A DNA stretch of 64,000 bases from Mesorhizobium zhangyense. GTDB lineage: Bacteria > Pseudomonadota > Alphaproteobacteria > Rhizobiales > Rhizobiaceae. The notes beneath the pieces were generated by a model. That model was not told the DNA's origin, did no database searches, and was given only the letters and a program-made list of their open reading frames with translations. The DNA lies in contig NZ_JAAKZG010000005.1 of assembly GCF_011045115.1 (NCBI RefSeq), positions 124,001 through 188,000 of the forward strand, given 5' to 3'. This document shows positions 26,818-37,211 of the stretch, piece by piece (positions within the stretch are counted from its first letter, which is position 1; each line of letters opens with the position of its first letter). The position numbers and the translations under genes were made by a program.

Positions 26818-28218
26818 CTACCCAATTCGGGTAAGGCGCGCCGCGAAGAATCCGTCGAGCCCTGAAACTTCCGGCCGACCCATATCCATGTCCGCCGGCG
26901 TGGTGCGCAATGTGCCTTGTGGTGTCAGGAAAGCGTCGGCGCCTGCGACCTCACCGGGCTTGACCGGATCGGCAGCAACGCCGGGCGTGGCCGCGAGGAA
27001 TGCTTCATAAAGCGCTTCGCCTTCGAGCGGATCGAGCGAGCAGTTGGAGAAGACGATCCGCCCGCCGGGCCTCACCAAAGTGACGGCGCGGGCAAGCAGG
27101 CGCTGCTGCAAATCGGCCAGTTTCTCGATATCGGCAGGCGATTTCGTCCATGGCACGTCCGGATGGCGGCGCACGGTGCCGGTGGAGGAACAGGGCGCGT
27201 CGAGCAGCACGGCATCGAAGAGTTCTTCCGGCTCATAGCGGAGAATATCGGCCTGGACGGTCGCGGCTGTCAGGCCGAGGCGCTGAAGGTTTTTCTCCAG
27301 CCGGGCGAGCCGGTTCTTCGAACTGTCGATGGCAGTGACGCGCGCGCCGGCAAGCGCCAGCTGTGCCGTCTTGCCGCCGGGCGCTGCGCAAAGGTCGGCG
27401 ACATGCAGGCCGGAAACATCGCCGAAAAGGCGCGCGGGAAGCGCTGCGGCGGCGTCCTGCACCCACCATTCGCCCTCGTCGAAACCGGGTAGCTCCGGCA
27501 CGTTGGCGGCGAGCCGCTCGACGCGCACCGAGCCGGTGGGGAGCACGATGCCACCGAGCTTTTCGGCCCAGGCTTCAGGATCGGATTTCACCGTGAAATC
27601 GACCGGCGCTTCGAGGCGATGCGCGGTGAGGATCTTCTTTGCGGTATCCGCGCCGTAGCCGGAAACGAGCCGGGCGCGGAACCATTCCGGTGCATCACCG
27701 GTCTCTGCCAGCATGGCCGGCAGTTCCTCGGCCTTGCCGCGCGCCAGTGAGCGCAGCACGCCGTTGACGAGGCCGGAAAAGCGGCCGGTGCGCGGATCGG
27801 ACTTGGCGTGGGTGACGGCGATATCGACGGCGGCACTGTCGGGAATGTCGAGGAACAGGATCTGCGCTGCCGCGACATGCAGGATGTGGGAGAGCGCCGT
27901 GGCGTTGGCAGGCAGCGCTTTTTCCAGCCGCGCCGAGATCAGGTTGTCGATGGTGCGGCGGTAGCGCAATGCGGTGGCGAGAATCGCCCGCACCAGCGAG
28001 CGGTCGCGCATGTCGAGCGCCTTGAACTGCGGATGGCCATTGTCATGGTCGGTCAGGCCGTCGAGCGAGGTTTTTGCGTCGATGACGGCTGCCAGCAGCT
28101 TTGCCGCTGCCTTGCGCGCGGCGAGGCCGGGCGCATTCGCATCCTCTTGTCTCTGGTATTCCGATTGCCTGAATGGTTTCGGTCCCGAGCGCTTACGGTC
28201 GTTCACGGTCAAGACCAT
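26818..28218 (-). CDS. rsmB: RsmB/NOP family class I SAM-dependent RNA methyltransferase
   Basis: A 466-residue protein of the RsmB (16S rRNA m5C967) group. Residues 25-165 form the NusB-like N-terminal domain. The methyltransferase follows, with the SAM loop [15 protein letters not shown] (277-284 core) and both catalytic cysteines: C343 in DAPCSSTG and C393 in SNCSLD. The start chosen ([10 protein letters not shown]) overlaps the htpX stop by 10 bp, indicating coupling; upstream in-frame starts would lie deeper inside htpX. Target position m5C967 is from the family. Confidence 0.92.
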   Translation of the reverse strand: MVLTVNDRKRSGPKPFRQSEYQRQEDANAPGLAARKAAAKLLAAVIDAKTSLDGLTDHDNGHPQFKALDMRDRSLVRAILATALRYRRTIDNLISARLEKALPANATALSHILHVAAAQILFLDIPDSAAVDIAVTHAKSDPRTGRFSGLVNGVLRSLARGKAEELPAMLAETGDAPEWFRARLVSGYGADTAKKILTAHRLEAPVDFTVKSDPEAWAEKLGGIVLPTGSVRVERLAANVPELPGFDEGEWWVQDAAAALPARLFGDVSGLHVADLCAAPGGKTAQLALAGARVTAIDSSKNRLARLEKNLQRLGLTAATVQADILRYEPEELFDAVLLDAPCSSTGTVRRHPDVPWTKSPADIEKLADLQQRLLARAVTLVRPGGRIVFSNCSLDPLEGEALYEAFLAATPGVAADPVKPGEVAGADAFLTPQGTLRTTPADMDMGRPEVSGLDGFFAARLTRIG

Positions 28219-29222
28219 CTGCCTTTCGGCCCGGTCGGATTGCGGCCCCATGGTCCGGCATTCGGCTGCGTCGGCTTTTCCTCCACGGCGGGTTTTGCGG
28301 GTGCTCCCCACGGACCGGCTTCGCGCGGCTCGGGATTGCGTGGCGCGGGAGCCGGGCGCGCGCCGCCGCTGCCGCCCATGCCCTGGCGTGCCATCTCCTC
28401 CAGCGCGGCAATTCTGTTCGCCGTATCGGGGTGGGTCGAGAAAAGATTGTCCATGCGCTCGCCGGAAAGAGGATTGATGATGAAAAGCGGAGCCATCGCG
28501 GGATTGCGCTCTGCATCGGGGTTGTGGATGCGTTCGACGTTGCGGGCGATCTTGTCAAGGGCTGATGCCAGCCAGAGCGGATTGCCGCAGATCTCCGCGC
28601 CGCGTCGATCAGCCGAATATTCGCGCGTCCGGCTGATCGCCATCTGCACCATGCCGGCGGCGAGCGGGGCGACGATCATGGCAACAAGCACGCCGACAAA
28701 GCCGAGCGGATTGTTGTTTTCGCGGTTTCCCCCGAAGAAGAAAGCAAAATTGCCGAGCATGGAAATCGCGCCGGCAAGGGTCGCGGTAATCGTCATGGTC
28801 AGCGTGTCGCGATACTGGACATGGGCAAGCTCATGCGCCATCACGCCGGCCACTTCCTCATGCGACAGGCGCTCGAGCAGGCCCGTGGAGGCGGCAACGG
28901 CAGCATTTTGCGGGTTGCGCCCGGTGGCGAATGCGTTGGGCTGCGGATTGTCGATGAGATAGACCTTTGGCATCGGCAGGCCGGCGCGTTCGGCCAGCGC
29001 GCGCACGATGCCGTAATATTCGGGCGCGTTCTTTTCGTCGACCTCGACGGCATGGTTCATGCGCAGAACCATCTTGTCGGCGTTCCAGTAGCTGTAGAGG
29101 TTCATGGCGGCCGCCATCAGGAAGGCGATCATCATGCCGCCCGAGCCGCCGATGGCGTAGCCGACAGCCATGAACAGCGCGGTCATGAAGGCCAGCAGCA
29201 TTGCGGTTCGCATGATGTTCAT
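28209..29222 (-). CDS. htpX: Membrane zinc metalloprotease HtpX
   Basis: A 337-residue M48-family inner-membrane protease that degrades misfolded membrane proteins together with FtsH. The first 40 residues form two hydrophobic helices; the active site is H130-E131-L-A-H134, with the third zinc ligand E201 in [12 protein letters not shown]. Two further helices lie between them ([17 protein letters not shown] and [15 protein letters not shown]). The C-terminus is Pro/Gly-rich and extends past the usual HtpX end. It is divergent from the DUF1674 gene and overlaps rsmB downstream. Confidence 0.95.
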   Translation of the reverse strand: MNIMRTAMLLAFMTALFMAVGYAIGGSGGMMIAFLMAAAMNLYSYWNADKMVLRMNHAVEVDEKNAPEYYGIVRALAERAGLPMPKVYLIDNPQPNAFATGRNPQNAAVAASTGLLERLSHEEVAGVMAHELAHVQYRDTLTMTITATLAGAISMLGNFAFFFGGNRENNNPLGFVGVLVAMIVAPLAAGMVQMAISRTREYSADRRGAEICGNPLWLASALDKIARNVERIHNPDAERNPAMAPLFIINPLSGERMDNLFSTHPDTANRIAALEEMARQGMGGSGGARPAPAPRNPEPREAGPWGAPAKPAVEEKPTQPNAGPWGRNPTGPKGRWS

Positions 29223-29332
29223 TCGTCGGCTCCGTAAACGCGCGCAAGGAAAGGGTCGATACGCGATAAAACTTCGCTATATGATGGGTAAGAATTGGTC
29301 TGGTTTCAATCATCCGCTGCGGGAGTCCGAGA

Positions 29333-29551
29333 ATGTCCGATAGCAAGGCCGAGCATGACGCCGCCGCAGAGCTTGTTGAACGCAAGGCGCTGTCGCCGGC
29401 TGCCGAGCGCGCGCTGAAGGAAGCGGAAGCACGACGCCAGGCCTACAGGAAGCAGGAGTCCGCCCTGCCGCGCGAGATCGGCGGCCGCGGCGGCAACGAA
29501 CCGGTGCGCTACGGCGACTGGGAGATAAAGGGTTTGGCGAGCGATTTTTGA
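29333..29551 (+). CDS. DUF1674 protein, SdhAF4-like succinate dehydrogenase assembly factor
   Basis: A 72-residue protein. The C-terminal motif EIGGRGGNEPVRYGDWEIKG is the DUF1674 signature shared with mitochondrial SDHAF4, which helps flavinylation and assembly of succinate dehydrogenase subunit A. The N-terminal half is a charged helix rich in Ala and Glu (AAERALKEAEARRQAY). Function is transferred from the eukaryotic family. It lies opposite htpX and ends just before a palindromic element. Confidence 0.8.
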   Translation: MSDSKAEHDAAAELVERKALSPAAERALKEAEARRQAYRKQESALPREIGGRGGNEPVRYGDWEIKGLASDF

Positions 29552-29582
29552 GAGTGGCGTCATAGGGATCATAGGGAAAAGA

Positions 29583-29729
29583 CCCCTCTCCGTCGCGCTT
29601 CGCGCGCCACCTCTCCCCGCAAGCGGGGCGAGGAACCCAAGTTCTGCAATGCCGCGACCTCCGCAAGTGCCGGTTCCTCGCCCCATGAAATGGGGAGAGG
29701 TGGCTCGGCGAAGCCGAGACGGAGAGGGG
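29583..29729. repeat. RIME-like palindromic intergenic mosaic, copy C
   Basis: A 147-bp element with perfect 12-bp outer arms CCCCTCTCCGTC and GACGGAGAGGGG. Inner hairpins include GCGCGCTTCGCGCG-type, CTCCCCGCAAGCGGGG, and GCTCGGCGAAGCCGAG. The last ~30 bases (GGGGAGAGGTGGCTCGG and on) are identical to the matching part of copy D. A TTTTT run follows the right arm, so it could terminate the DUF1674 transcript. Confidence 0.78.
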
Positions 29730-29831
29730 ATTTTTGCCAATCCTCTCCCATTCGCCCGTCTCCTCCCCGGAACGATAGCCGGCATTGTGCGTTGAGGGAA
29801 AAATCTTTTCTCAAGATCGCGGGGTAGCGCC

Positions 29832-30701
29832 ATGCTGATAAGGCTAGGCTATGAGATAGCCATTGAATGCGCTCAACCAATGCCGGTGATATCGGTGCTG
29901 GAAATCTGCAAGGAACGGCAGGCCGACATCCAGCGGCAGACCAAGGTGCTGACCTCGCCAAGCGTTCCAAATCACACTTACGAGGACGTCCACGGCAATC
30001 TCTGCCGCCGTTTCATGGCGCCAGCGGGAGGTTTTCGTATCCTCTATGACGCGCTGGTCGAAGACAGCGGCGAGCCGGACGAGTTGAACGCCTTGGCCAA
30101 GGAAATGCCGGTGCAGGACCTGCCCGACGAGGTGATCGGCTATCTCTTAGGCAGCCGGTATTGCGAGACCGATCATCTCGGCGACATCGCCTGGCAGCAG
30201 TTCGGCCATGTGCCAAGCGGCTGGGCGCGGGTGCAGGCGATCACCGAATATGTCCACAACCGGCTGTCCTTCGGCTACGGTTATGCCCGTGCAACACGCA
30301 CCGCCGCGCAGGCGCATGACGAGCGCGTCGGCGTGTGCCGTGACTTTGCGCATCTTGCGATCGCGCTTTGCCGCTGCATGAACATTCCGGCCCGCTACGT
30401 GAACGGCTATCTCGGCGACATCGGCATTCCACCGGACCCGTCGCCGATGGATTTCAACGCCTGGTTCGAGGTTTTCCTGGACGGCAAATGGTACACGTTC
30501 GACGCCCGCCACAATAAGCGCCGCATTGGCCGCGTGGCGATCGCGCGCGGGCGCGACGCAACCGACGTGCCGCTGCTGCACAGCTTCGGCGCACACACGC
30601 TGACCGGCTTCAAGGTCTGGACCTACGAGCAGGACAGCTATCCGGCGACGCCACCGGCTCATGGCATCGACCGCACCTTCGATGCGCAGATGCTTTCCTG
30701 A
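29832..30701 (+). CDS. Transglutaminase-like superfamily protein
   Basis: A 289-residue protein with an N-terminal beta region (residues 1-90) and a transglutaminase-like/papain-fold core. C169 sits in ERVGVCRDFAHLAIALCRCM and the aspartate D224 in WYTFDARHN. At the position where most members have His-Ala-Trp this one has N209 in MDFNAWFEVFL. From memory, a rhizobial subfamily carries Ser or Asn there, so it may lack classical triad chemistry. Bacterial members include peptidases acting near the cell wall. No signal peptide is visible. A palindromic element precedes the gene. Confidence 0.8.
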   Translation: MLIRLGYEIAIECAQPMPVISVLEICKERQADIQRQTKVLTSPSVPNHTYEDVHGNLCRRFMAPAGGFRILYDALVEDSGEPDELNALAKEMPVQDLPDEVIGYLLGSRYCETDHLGDIAWQQFGHVPSGWARVQAITEYVHNRLSFGYGYARATRTAAQAHDERVGVCRDFAHLAIALCRCMNIPARYVNGYLGDIGIPPDPSPMDFNAWFEVFLDGKWYTFDARHNKRRIGRVAIARGRDATDVPLLHSFGAHTLTGFKVWTYEQDSYPATPPAHGIDRTFDAQMLS

Positions 30702-30991
30702 GCGGCGTTGCATTGATTTCCGAATATGGGCGCGCGCTGGCCGGAGTGAATACTTCCGGTGGTGAAAATCCTGCTGACGCTACGCCTTGTGCGACCCTAT
30801 TGGGGCGGACGGCGCGAAAGCTGGTGCAATTGAAGTGCCCGGTTTACCGGCGATTAAGCACAGGATTGATCAATTCGGTTCGAAATCAAAAGCTTATATC
30901 CGTCGGGCAGATTGAACTTCAGGTTGTAAACCTGATTCGATGAAATTCCTGCTACGACCCTCTCGGGTTTCTTGGCTGAGGGGTGAAAACC

Positions 30992-32365
30992 ATGCGTATG
31001 GCGCGGGCACTATCCGATTTTGCGAATAACAGAAGCGGCAATTTCACCCTGCTGGCGGCGGTAACCATGTCGGTGGTGCTTCTGACGATAGGGTTCGGCA
31101 TCAATGTGGCGCAGTCGCTGAACGTGAAATCGAGCCTTCAGTCCGCGCTCGATTCGGCTGTGACCTCGACGGCGCGCGACCTGACCACGGGTACGATCGA
31201 GGAGAAGGACGCGCGAAAGATGGTGGAGGCATTTCTAAGCGCCAACAGCACGTCGCGATTCTCAACGAAAGACCGTTTCGTGCTCGATAACCTCGTCATC
31301 GACAAGACGGCGAGGACGCTCACGGCGACGGCCCATGCCAATGTCGTGCTGGCATTCCCGATGTTCAACATTGGCGATCCGCGGGTCGGCGGCGAGTCGG
31401 CGGCAGTCTACTCCGACGTAAAGGTCGAGGTGGCGATGATGCTGGATCTGACCGGCTCGATGAAAAAGGCCGGTACCGATGACAAGCTTGGTGATCTGCA
31501 GAAGGCGGCAAAGCGAGCGGTGGAAGCGCTGCTAGGCGGACAAAACCTCAACGACCGGGTTCGTGTCGCACTTGTTCCCTATGCGAATTCTGTGAATGTC
31601 GGCGCCGCAATCGCCGAGAAGGCGGTTTATATCGAAAAGAATGAGGCAGACCGCGGCAAGGTCGTTTCGAACGCCGATCCGAGAAACGTGACTTCCTCCG
31701 GACGCGACTACTGCGCGACGGAGCGCAGGGGAACTACATACGTTTATACGGACGATGGCCCCGACGTTGCCATGGTCAATCGGGATTATCTCCTGACAGC
31801 GTTTGCCAGGGGTTATACCGACGGAAATATCAATTATTTGCCAAGCGAGAAGTGTCCCACAGTTGCGGTGGTGCCGTTGACGGCAAACCTGAAAACCCTC
31901 ACCGATACCATCGAAAAATTTGTCGCCGACGGCGGCACGGGAGGGCATATCGGGGTTCAGTGGACCTGGTATATGCTGTCCGACAAATGGAAGAATGTCC
32001 TCGCCACATCGGCAGCGCCTGGCCCGTATAAAAAGGTTGCCAAATACGCGATCCTGATGACAGACGGCGAGTTCAATCTCGGCTTTGCCGGTGCTGCGAC
32101 CGTTCAGGAAGCTTATGGTGCGGGCGCGGCCGCTCGCTCAATTCCGCATGCAACAAAGCTGTGCGCCGAGATGCGCAAGGCTGGAATTGAAATATTCACG
32201 ATTGGGTTCAAATTGCCGGATTCAGCGCGCAACCTCATGCGTGACTGCGCGACGCCCGACAGTGGCAGCCTCAAGCATTTCTACGACACGTCGAGCGGCC
32301 CGGAACTGGATCAGGCCTTCCAGCAGATCGTCGGAAATATCGAGGCGCTAGCCTTGACCAAATAG
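30992..32365 (+). CDS. TadG-like pilus-assembly/VWA domain protein
   Basis: A 457-residue protein of the TadE/TadG type. After a short basic N-terminus the segment RSGNFTLLAAVTMSVVLLTIGFG is a pilin-like membrane anchor (Flp pilus minor-pilin motif), and the rest is a periplasmic von Willebrand A domain with a degenerate MIDAS D152-L-T-G-S156-M and a later ILMTDGEFN. The GAGGGG box suits the ATG at 30992; a GTG 9 bases earlier is possible. It is isolated from any tad operon here. AT-rich sequence precedes it. Confidence 0.78.
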   Translation: MRMARALSDFANNRSGNFTLLAAVTMSVVLLTIGFGINVAQSLNVKSSLQSALDSAVTSTARDLTTGTIEEKDARKMVEAFLSANSTSRFSTKDRFVLDNLVIDKTARTLTATAHANVVLAFPMFNIGDPRVGGESAAVYSDVKVEVAMMLDLTGSMKKAGTDDKLGDLQKAAKRAVEALLGGQNLNDRVRVALVPYANSVNVGAAIAEKAVYIEKNEADRGKVVSNADPRNVTSSGRDYCATERRGTTYVYTDDGPDVAMVNRDYLLTAFARGYTDGNINYLPSEKCPTVAVVPLTANLKTLTDTIEKFVADGGTGGHIGVQWTWYMLSDKWKNVLATSAAPGPYKKVAKYAILMTDGEFNLGFAGAATVQEAYGAGAAARSIPHATKLCAEMRKAGIEIFTIGFKLPDSARNLMRDCATPDSGSLKHFYDTSSGPELDQAFQQIVGNIEALALTK

Positions 32366-32394
32366 ACCTGGCGAGGATTGCCGCAGAAACGGAA

Positions 32395-32427
32395 AAGGCC
32401 GCCGCTTCTTTCGAAGCAGGCGGCCTT
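32395..32427. terminator. Strong hairpin, probable bidirectional terminator
   Basis: AAGGCCGCC/GGCGGCCTT plus CTTC/GAAG around a TTTC loop makes a stem of about 13 bp. Read on the minus strand it continues into TTCCGTTTC (CCTTTTCC), so it suits termination of the minus-strand mini-ORF transcript and can also end the TadG-like gene on the plus strand. Confidence 0.65.
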
Positions 32428-32497
32428 CCCGTGACTTTCGTCCAGTGCGTGGCGTCAGCCGCGATCCCTCAGGGCCGCATGCTGCACGTCAAAACCT

Positions 32498-32569
32498 TCA
32501 AAGGAGAGACTGCTCTCCAGAAAGGTAATCCGCTGAGCCCTCGCTCTGAAAACCGAAACCACTCGACAT
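32498..32569 (-). CDS. 23-residue mini-ORF behind a near-perfect Shine-Dalgarno sequence
   Basis: The ATG opens MSSGFGFQSEGSADYLSGEQ and stops after 23 codons. Seven bases upstream of it ends the core of GAAAGGAGGTGATCC (plus 32571-32585), complementary to essentially the whole 3' tail of 16S rRNA, far longer than normal ribosome-binding sites. The mini-ORF lies between a hairpin after acs and a strong terminator-like hairpin, so it looks like a separate short transcript. The peptide is hydrophilic and matches no family I know. It could be a small protein, a leader, or a ribosome-binding RNA. The rest of the 32366-32698 gap shows no other gene. Confidence 0.45.
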   Translation of the reverse strand: MSSGFGFQSEGSADYLSGEQSLL

Positions 32570-32570
32570 C

Positions 32571-32585
32571 GGATCACCTCCTTTC
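32571..32585 (-). promoter_or_regulatory. Extended Shine-Dalgarno sequence (15 nt)
   Basis: On the minus strand GAAAGGAGGTGATCC is complementary to the 16S rRNA 3' end GGATCACCTCCTTTC. The plus strand therefore carries a copy of the anti-Shine-Dalgarno tail itself. The spacing from GGAGG to the mini-ORF ATG (7 nt) is ideal for initiation. Confidence 0.7.
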
Positions 32586-32671
32586 GTTTGTTGAACACAA
32601 TCCGAAGGTGGGGCGTTTTGCCCGGCTTCGCAAGTGCAAATCTGCAACGGTGCCTGCATTCTTGCGTGGTA

Positions 32672-32691
32672 GCCTCCCATCGAGGGGAGGC
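32672..32691. terminator. Hairpin after acs
   Basis: GCCTCCC and GGGAGGC pair perfectly around a 6-base loop, starting 8 bases after the acs stop on the minus strand. No T-run follows, so this may be an RNA 3'-end stabiliser or a weak terminator. Confidence 0.45.
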
Positions 32692-32698
32692 CTGGCGC

Positions 32699-34654
<1,956 letters not shown>

Positions 34655-34749
34655 TTTCTCTCCCCATAGTGACCGGCGGTCGATCGCTGCCGGCTGCGCT
34701 TCGTAGCGCGGAATTCGCCGGACTTAATATCATTCCCCCGACGCAGACA

Positions 34750-34779
34750 ATATTAGACATAGGGTTTGGGCGCCGTCAC
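34750..34779 (-). promoter_or_regulatory. Candidate acs promoter
   Basis: On the minus strand GTGACG (-35-like) and TAATAT (-10) are separated by 18 bp in the AT-rich stretch about 95 bp upstream of acs. It is a pattern match only. Confidence 0.35.
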
Positions 34780-34847
34780 GGCCAGGAAATGGGCTTTCGA
34801 TGCGGTAGGCTTGTCAGCACTCGCTGTGTGTGGCTGCCAAGCATTTG

Positions 34848-34863
34848 ATTTCATAGATGAAAT
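34848..34863. promoter_or_regulatory. Inverted repeat upstream of usg
   Basis: ATTTCAT-AG-ATGAAAT is a perfect 7-2-7 inverted repeat about 92 bp before the usg start in the shared acs/usg upstream region, a plausible dimeric regulator site. The remainder of the 300-bp gap holds no gene. Confidence 0.35.
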
Positions 34864-34954
34864 TACGCGAATCGTGATAGCCTGTTAGTAGCCGGTTAAT
34901 CATCGGGTCGCATCATCGTGACTGTGGAGGATCGGCTGAGGCGGGAGAATTGCC

Positions 34955-35227
34955 ATGCGTGAGACTTCTGAACTGGAACTGATGCTGAAGGGTTACGGGC
35001 TGACCACGGCACAGCTTCTCTATCACATGCCCGACCACCCTCATGTGCTGCAGACTTTTATCTGGCAGGACTATGACCTGGCCCCGAAATTTCCGGGCCT
35101 GTTCAGGTTCATCGAATTCTGGAAGGCCAAGCTCGATGGTCCGCTGCACTCGGTCTGCTACACGCACCGCAAGCTGATCGCGCCGAACGAATGGCGCAAT
35201 GTGAACGGCGAGTTCGTGCTGCATTAG
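34955..35227 (+). CDS. usg: Usg family protein
   Basis: A 90-residue protein of the alphaproteobacterial Usg family, first noted upstream of trp genes in other species; its role is unknown. The conserved segments LTTAQLLYHMPDHPHVLQTF, WQDYDLAPKFPGLFRFIEFW and the C-terminal LIAPNEWRNVNGEF span the entire length. The ATG has a GGCGGGAGAATTGCC ribosome-binding site. It is divergent from acs and converges with the aldo/keto reductase. Confidence 0.88.
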   Translation: MRETSELELMLKGYGLTTAQLLYHMPDHPHVLQTFIWQDYDLAPKFPGLFRFIEFWKAKLDGPLHSVCYTHRKLIAPNEWRNVNGEFVLH

Positions 35228-35263
35228 GTCCGCGCCGAAGCGCGGACCCTGCGTCGAAATCGG

Positions 35264-36313
35264 TCAGTCCTTCGTGACGAACGGCGCGGGGCGCCGGCCG
35301 GCGGTCTGACGTTCGAGCATCCAGCCGGGATATTCGGCGGGAAGCGCGCTGACCTCGTCGAGCTTGGCGAGATCGTCGGCGTCAAGCTTGAGCTGGGTGG
35401 AGGCAAGATTCTGCTCGAGCTGATCCATCCGGCTTGCGCCGATGATAACGCTCATGACGAATGGCTTCGCCAGGACATAACCAAGTGCCACCGTCGCGAC
35501 GCTGACATCATGTTTCTCCGCGATCTCGCGCATGACGGCGACTGCCGCCCAGGCGCGGTCCTCGTTGACCGGCGGGAAGTTGAAGCTGGCGCGGCGGCCT
35601 TCGCCATTGCCGGGCGCGCCGGGCCCGTATTTGCCGGAGAGCAGGCCGCCGGCCATCGGCGACCACACCATCAGGCCTAGCTTTTCTTCGTTGAGGAGAG
35701 GCACGATCTCGCGTTCCAGATCGCGGCCAGCGATGGAGTAATAGGACTGAACAGTCTCGAACCGGGCAAAGCCCTTGCGTTCGGAAATACCGAGCGCCTT
35801 GGCGATGCGCCAAGCCTGCCAATTAGACACGCCGACATAGCGGACCTTGCCATTGGCGACGAGATCGTCGAGTGCGCGTAGCGTCTCGTCGATGGGCGTC
35901 ACGGTGTCGGTGCCGTGAAGCTGATAAAGGTCGATATGGTCGGTTTGCAGCCGTTCGAGGCTGGCATCGACCGAATCCATGATGTGGCCGCGCGAGGAGC
36001 CACGCTGGTTCGGCTCTTCGCCCATCTGGCCGTGGACCTTGGTGGCGATGACGACATTCTCTCGGCTGACGCCGAGGTTTTTCAGCGACTGGCCAAGAAG
36101 GCGCTCGGACTGGCCGAAGGAATAGACGTCGGCAGTGTCGAAGAAATTGATGCCGGCGGCCAGCGAACGGCCGACGATTTCATCGACGCCTTTTTGGTCG
36201 AGGCTGGCGATGGCGCCCCACTGGGCATTTTCGCCAGCGGCCCCGAATGTCATGGTGCCGAGGCAAAGTTCGGAGACGAACATCCCCGTATTTCCAAGTT
36301 GATTGTAGCGCAT
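35264..36313 (-). CDS. Aldo/keto reductase
   Basis: A 349-residue NADPH-dependent oxidoreductase with a TIM-barrel fold. The catalytic tetrad is visible as D59 and Y64 (FFDTADVYSFGQSE), K92 (VVIATKVHG) and H133 (LYQLHGTD). The C-terminal VIIGASRMDQLEQNL forms the NADP-phosphate loop. It belongs to the group of general aldo/keto reductases that includes the YajO/Tas-like proteins, so the substrate is open. It ends about 35 bp from usg on the opposite strand. Confidence 0.9.
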   Translation of the reverse strand: MRYNQLGNTGMFVSELCLGTMTFGAAGENAQWGAIASLDQKGVDEIVGRSLAAGINFFDTADVYSFGQSERLLGQSLKNLGVSRENVVIATKVHGQMGEEPNQRGSSRGHIMDSVDASLERLQTDHIDLYQLHGTDTVTPIDETLRALDDLVANGKVRYVGVSNWQAWRIAKALGISERKGFARFETVQSYYSIAGRDLEREIVPLLNEEKLGLMVWSPMAGGLLSGKYGPGAPGNGEGRRASFNFPPVNEDRAWAAVAVMREIAEKHDVSVATVALGYVLAKPFVMSVIIGASRMDQLEQNLASTQLKLDADDLAKLDEVSALPAEYPGWMLERQTAGRRPAPFVTKD

Positions 36314-36326
36314 ACGACGCCCCTGA

Positions 36327-36343
36327 TGATGTGGATTACATCA
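36327..36343. promoter_or_regulatory. Inverted repeat in the aldo/keto reductase promoter
   Basis: TGATGT-GGATT-ACATCA is a perfect 6-5-6 inverted repeat 14-30 bp upstream of the reductase start, where a repressor could block initiation or translation. The regulator is unknown. Confidence 0.35.
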
Positions 36344-36404
36344 ACCATATAGGAACGGCGCGTTTCGTTACAATGACGATGAGGCGATCTTTTTGGCTTG
36401 TGAT

Positions 36405-37067
36405 CTACCGGCTACCAAAGATCGCCGAGCCGACGCGGACCGAGGTCGCGCCGAAGGCGACGGCGAGTTCGTAGTCGCCTGACATGCCCATCGACAGTTT
36501 TTCTGCGCCGGCCTCGCGGGCCAGTTTTTCGAGAAGCGCGAAATGGGGGCCGGGGTTCTCTTCGGCGGGGGGAATGCACATCAGGCCCTCGATCGCGAGA
36601 TTGTGAACCTCGCGGCAGCGCTTGACGAAGGCGACGGCCTCTTTCGGTTCGATGCCGGCTTTTTGCGGCTCGGAGCCGGTGTTGACCTGTACGTAGAGCT
36701 TTGGCGCTTTTCCTTGCCTGGCGATTTCCTTGGCGAGTTCGGCGGCGATCTTTTCGCGGTCGACGGTTTCGATGACGTCGAACAGGGCTACGGCTTCCTT
36801 GGCCTTGTTGGATTGCAGCGGGCCGATCAAATGCAGTTCGAGATTGGGAAATTCCTCCTTCAGCGCCGGCCACTTGCCTTGCGCTTCCTGCACGCGGTTC
36901 TCGCCGAAGACGCGCTGGCCGGCCTCGATCACCGGGCGGATTTCGGTCGCCTCGAAAGTTTTTGACACTGCAACCAGCGTCACGGAACCCGCGGGGCGCC
37001 TGATTTCGCGCTCGGAGGCGGCGATCTTTTCCTTCACCGAAGCGAGCTGTTCGACCGATTTTTCCAT
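36405..37067 (-). CDS. yggS: YggS family PLP homeostasis protein
   Basis: A 220-residue single-domain alanine racemase-like TIM barrel that binds pyridoxal 5'-phosphate and buffers it in the cytoplasm (PLPHP/PROSC family), without known catalysis. K36 in [10 protein letters not shown] is the PLP lysine; [37 protein letters not shown] and [17 protein letters not shown] are the family blocks. The ATG chosen ([11 protein letters not shown]) is preferred to a longer form that reads into the leuS upstream region. It is divergently transcribed from leuS. Confidence 0.93.
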   Translation of the reverse strand: MEKSVEQLASVKEKIAASEREIRRPAGSVTLVAVSKTFEATEIRPVIEAGQRVFGENRVQEAQGKWPALKEEFPNLELHLIGPLQSNKAKEAVALFDVIETVDREKIAAELAKEIARQGKAPKLYVQVNTGSEPQKAGIEPKEAVAFVKRCREVHNLAIEGLMCIPPAEENPGPHFALLEKLAREAGAEKLSMGMSGDYELAVAFGATSVRVGSAIFGSR

Positions 37068-37211
37068 GTCACGTCCTGCTGCATTTTGTCGGGGTTCGGG
37101 CTGCCGGAGTTGACGGGTTCGGCAATCCATGGTGAACACCCGGACCACATTTTGCGAACTGCCAGGCTGCGGCCTGCGGTTTCGCGCATGCTTTTAAGTG
37201 AAAAACACCCG

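Noticed and set aside
30713-30943. Possible 76-residue protein between the transglutaminase-like and TadG-like genes
   Set aside because: Starts with TTG, has no ribosome-binding site, and its mixed composition has no recognisable pattern; the 290-bp gap is more likely a promoter region.
37086-37211. N-terminal extension of leuS
   Set aside because: The frame is open upstream, but the extra 42 residues do not resemble LeuS and the conserved N-terminus begins at 37212.
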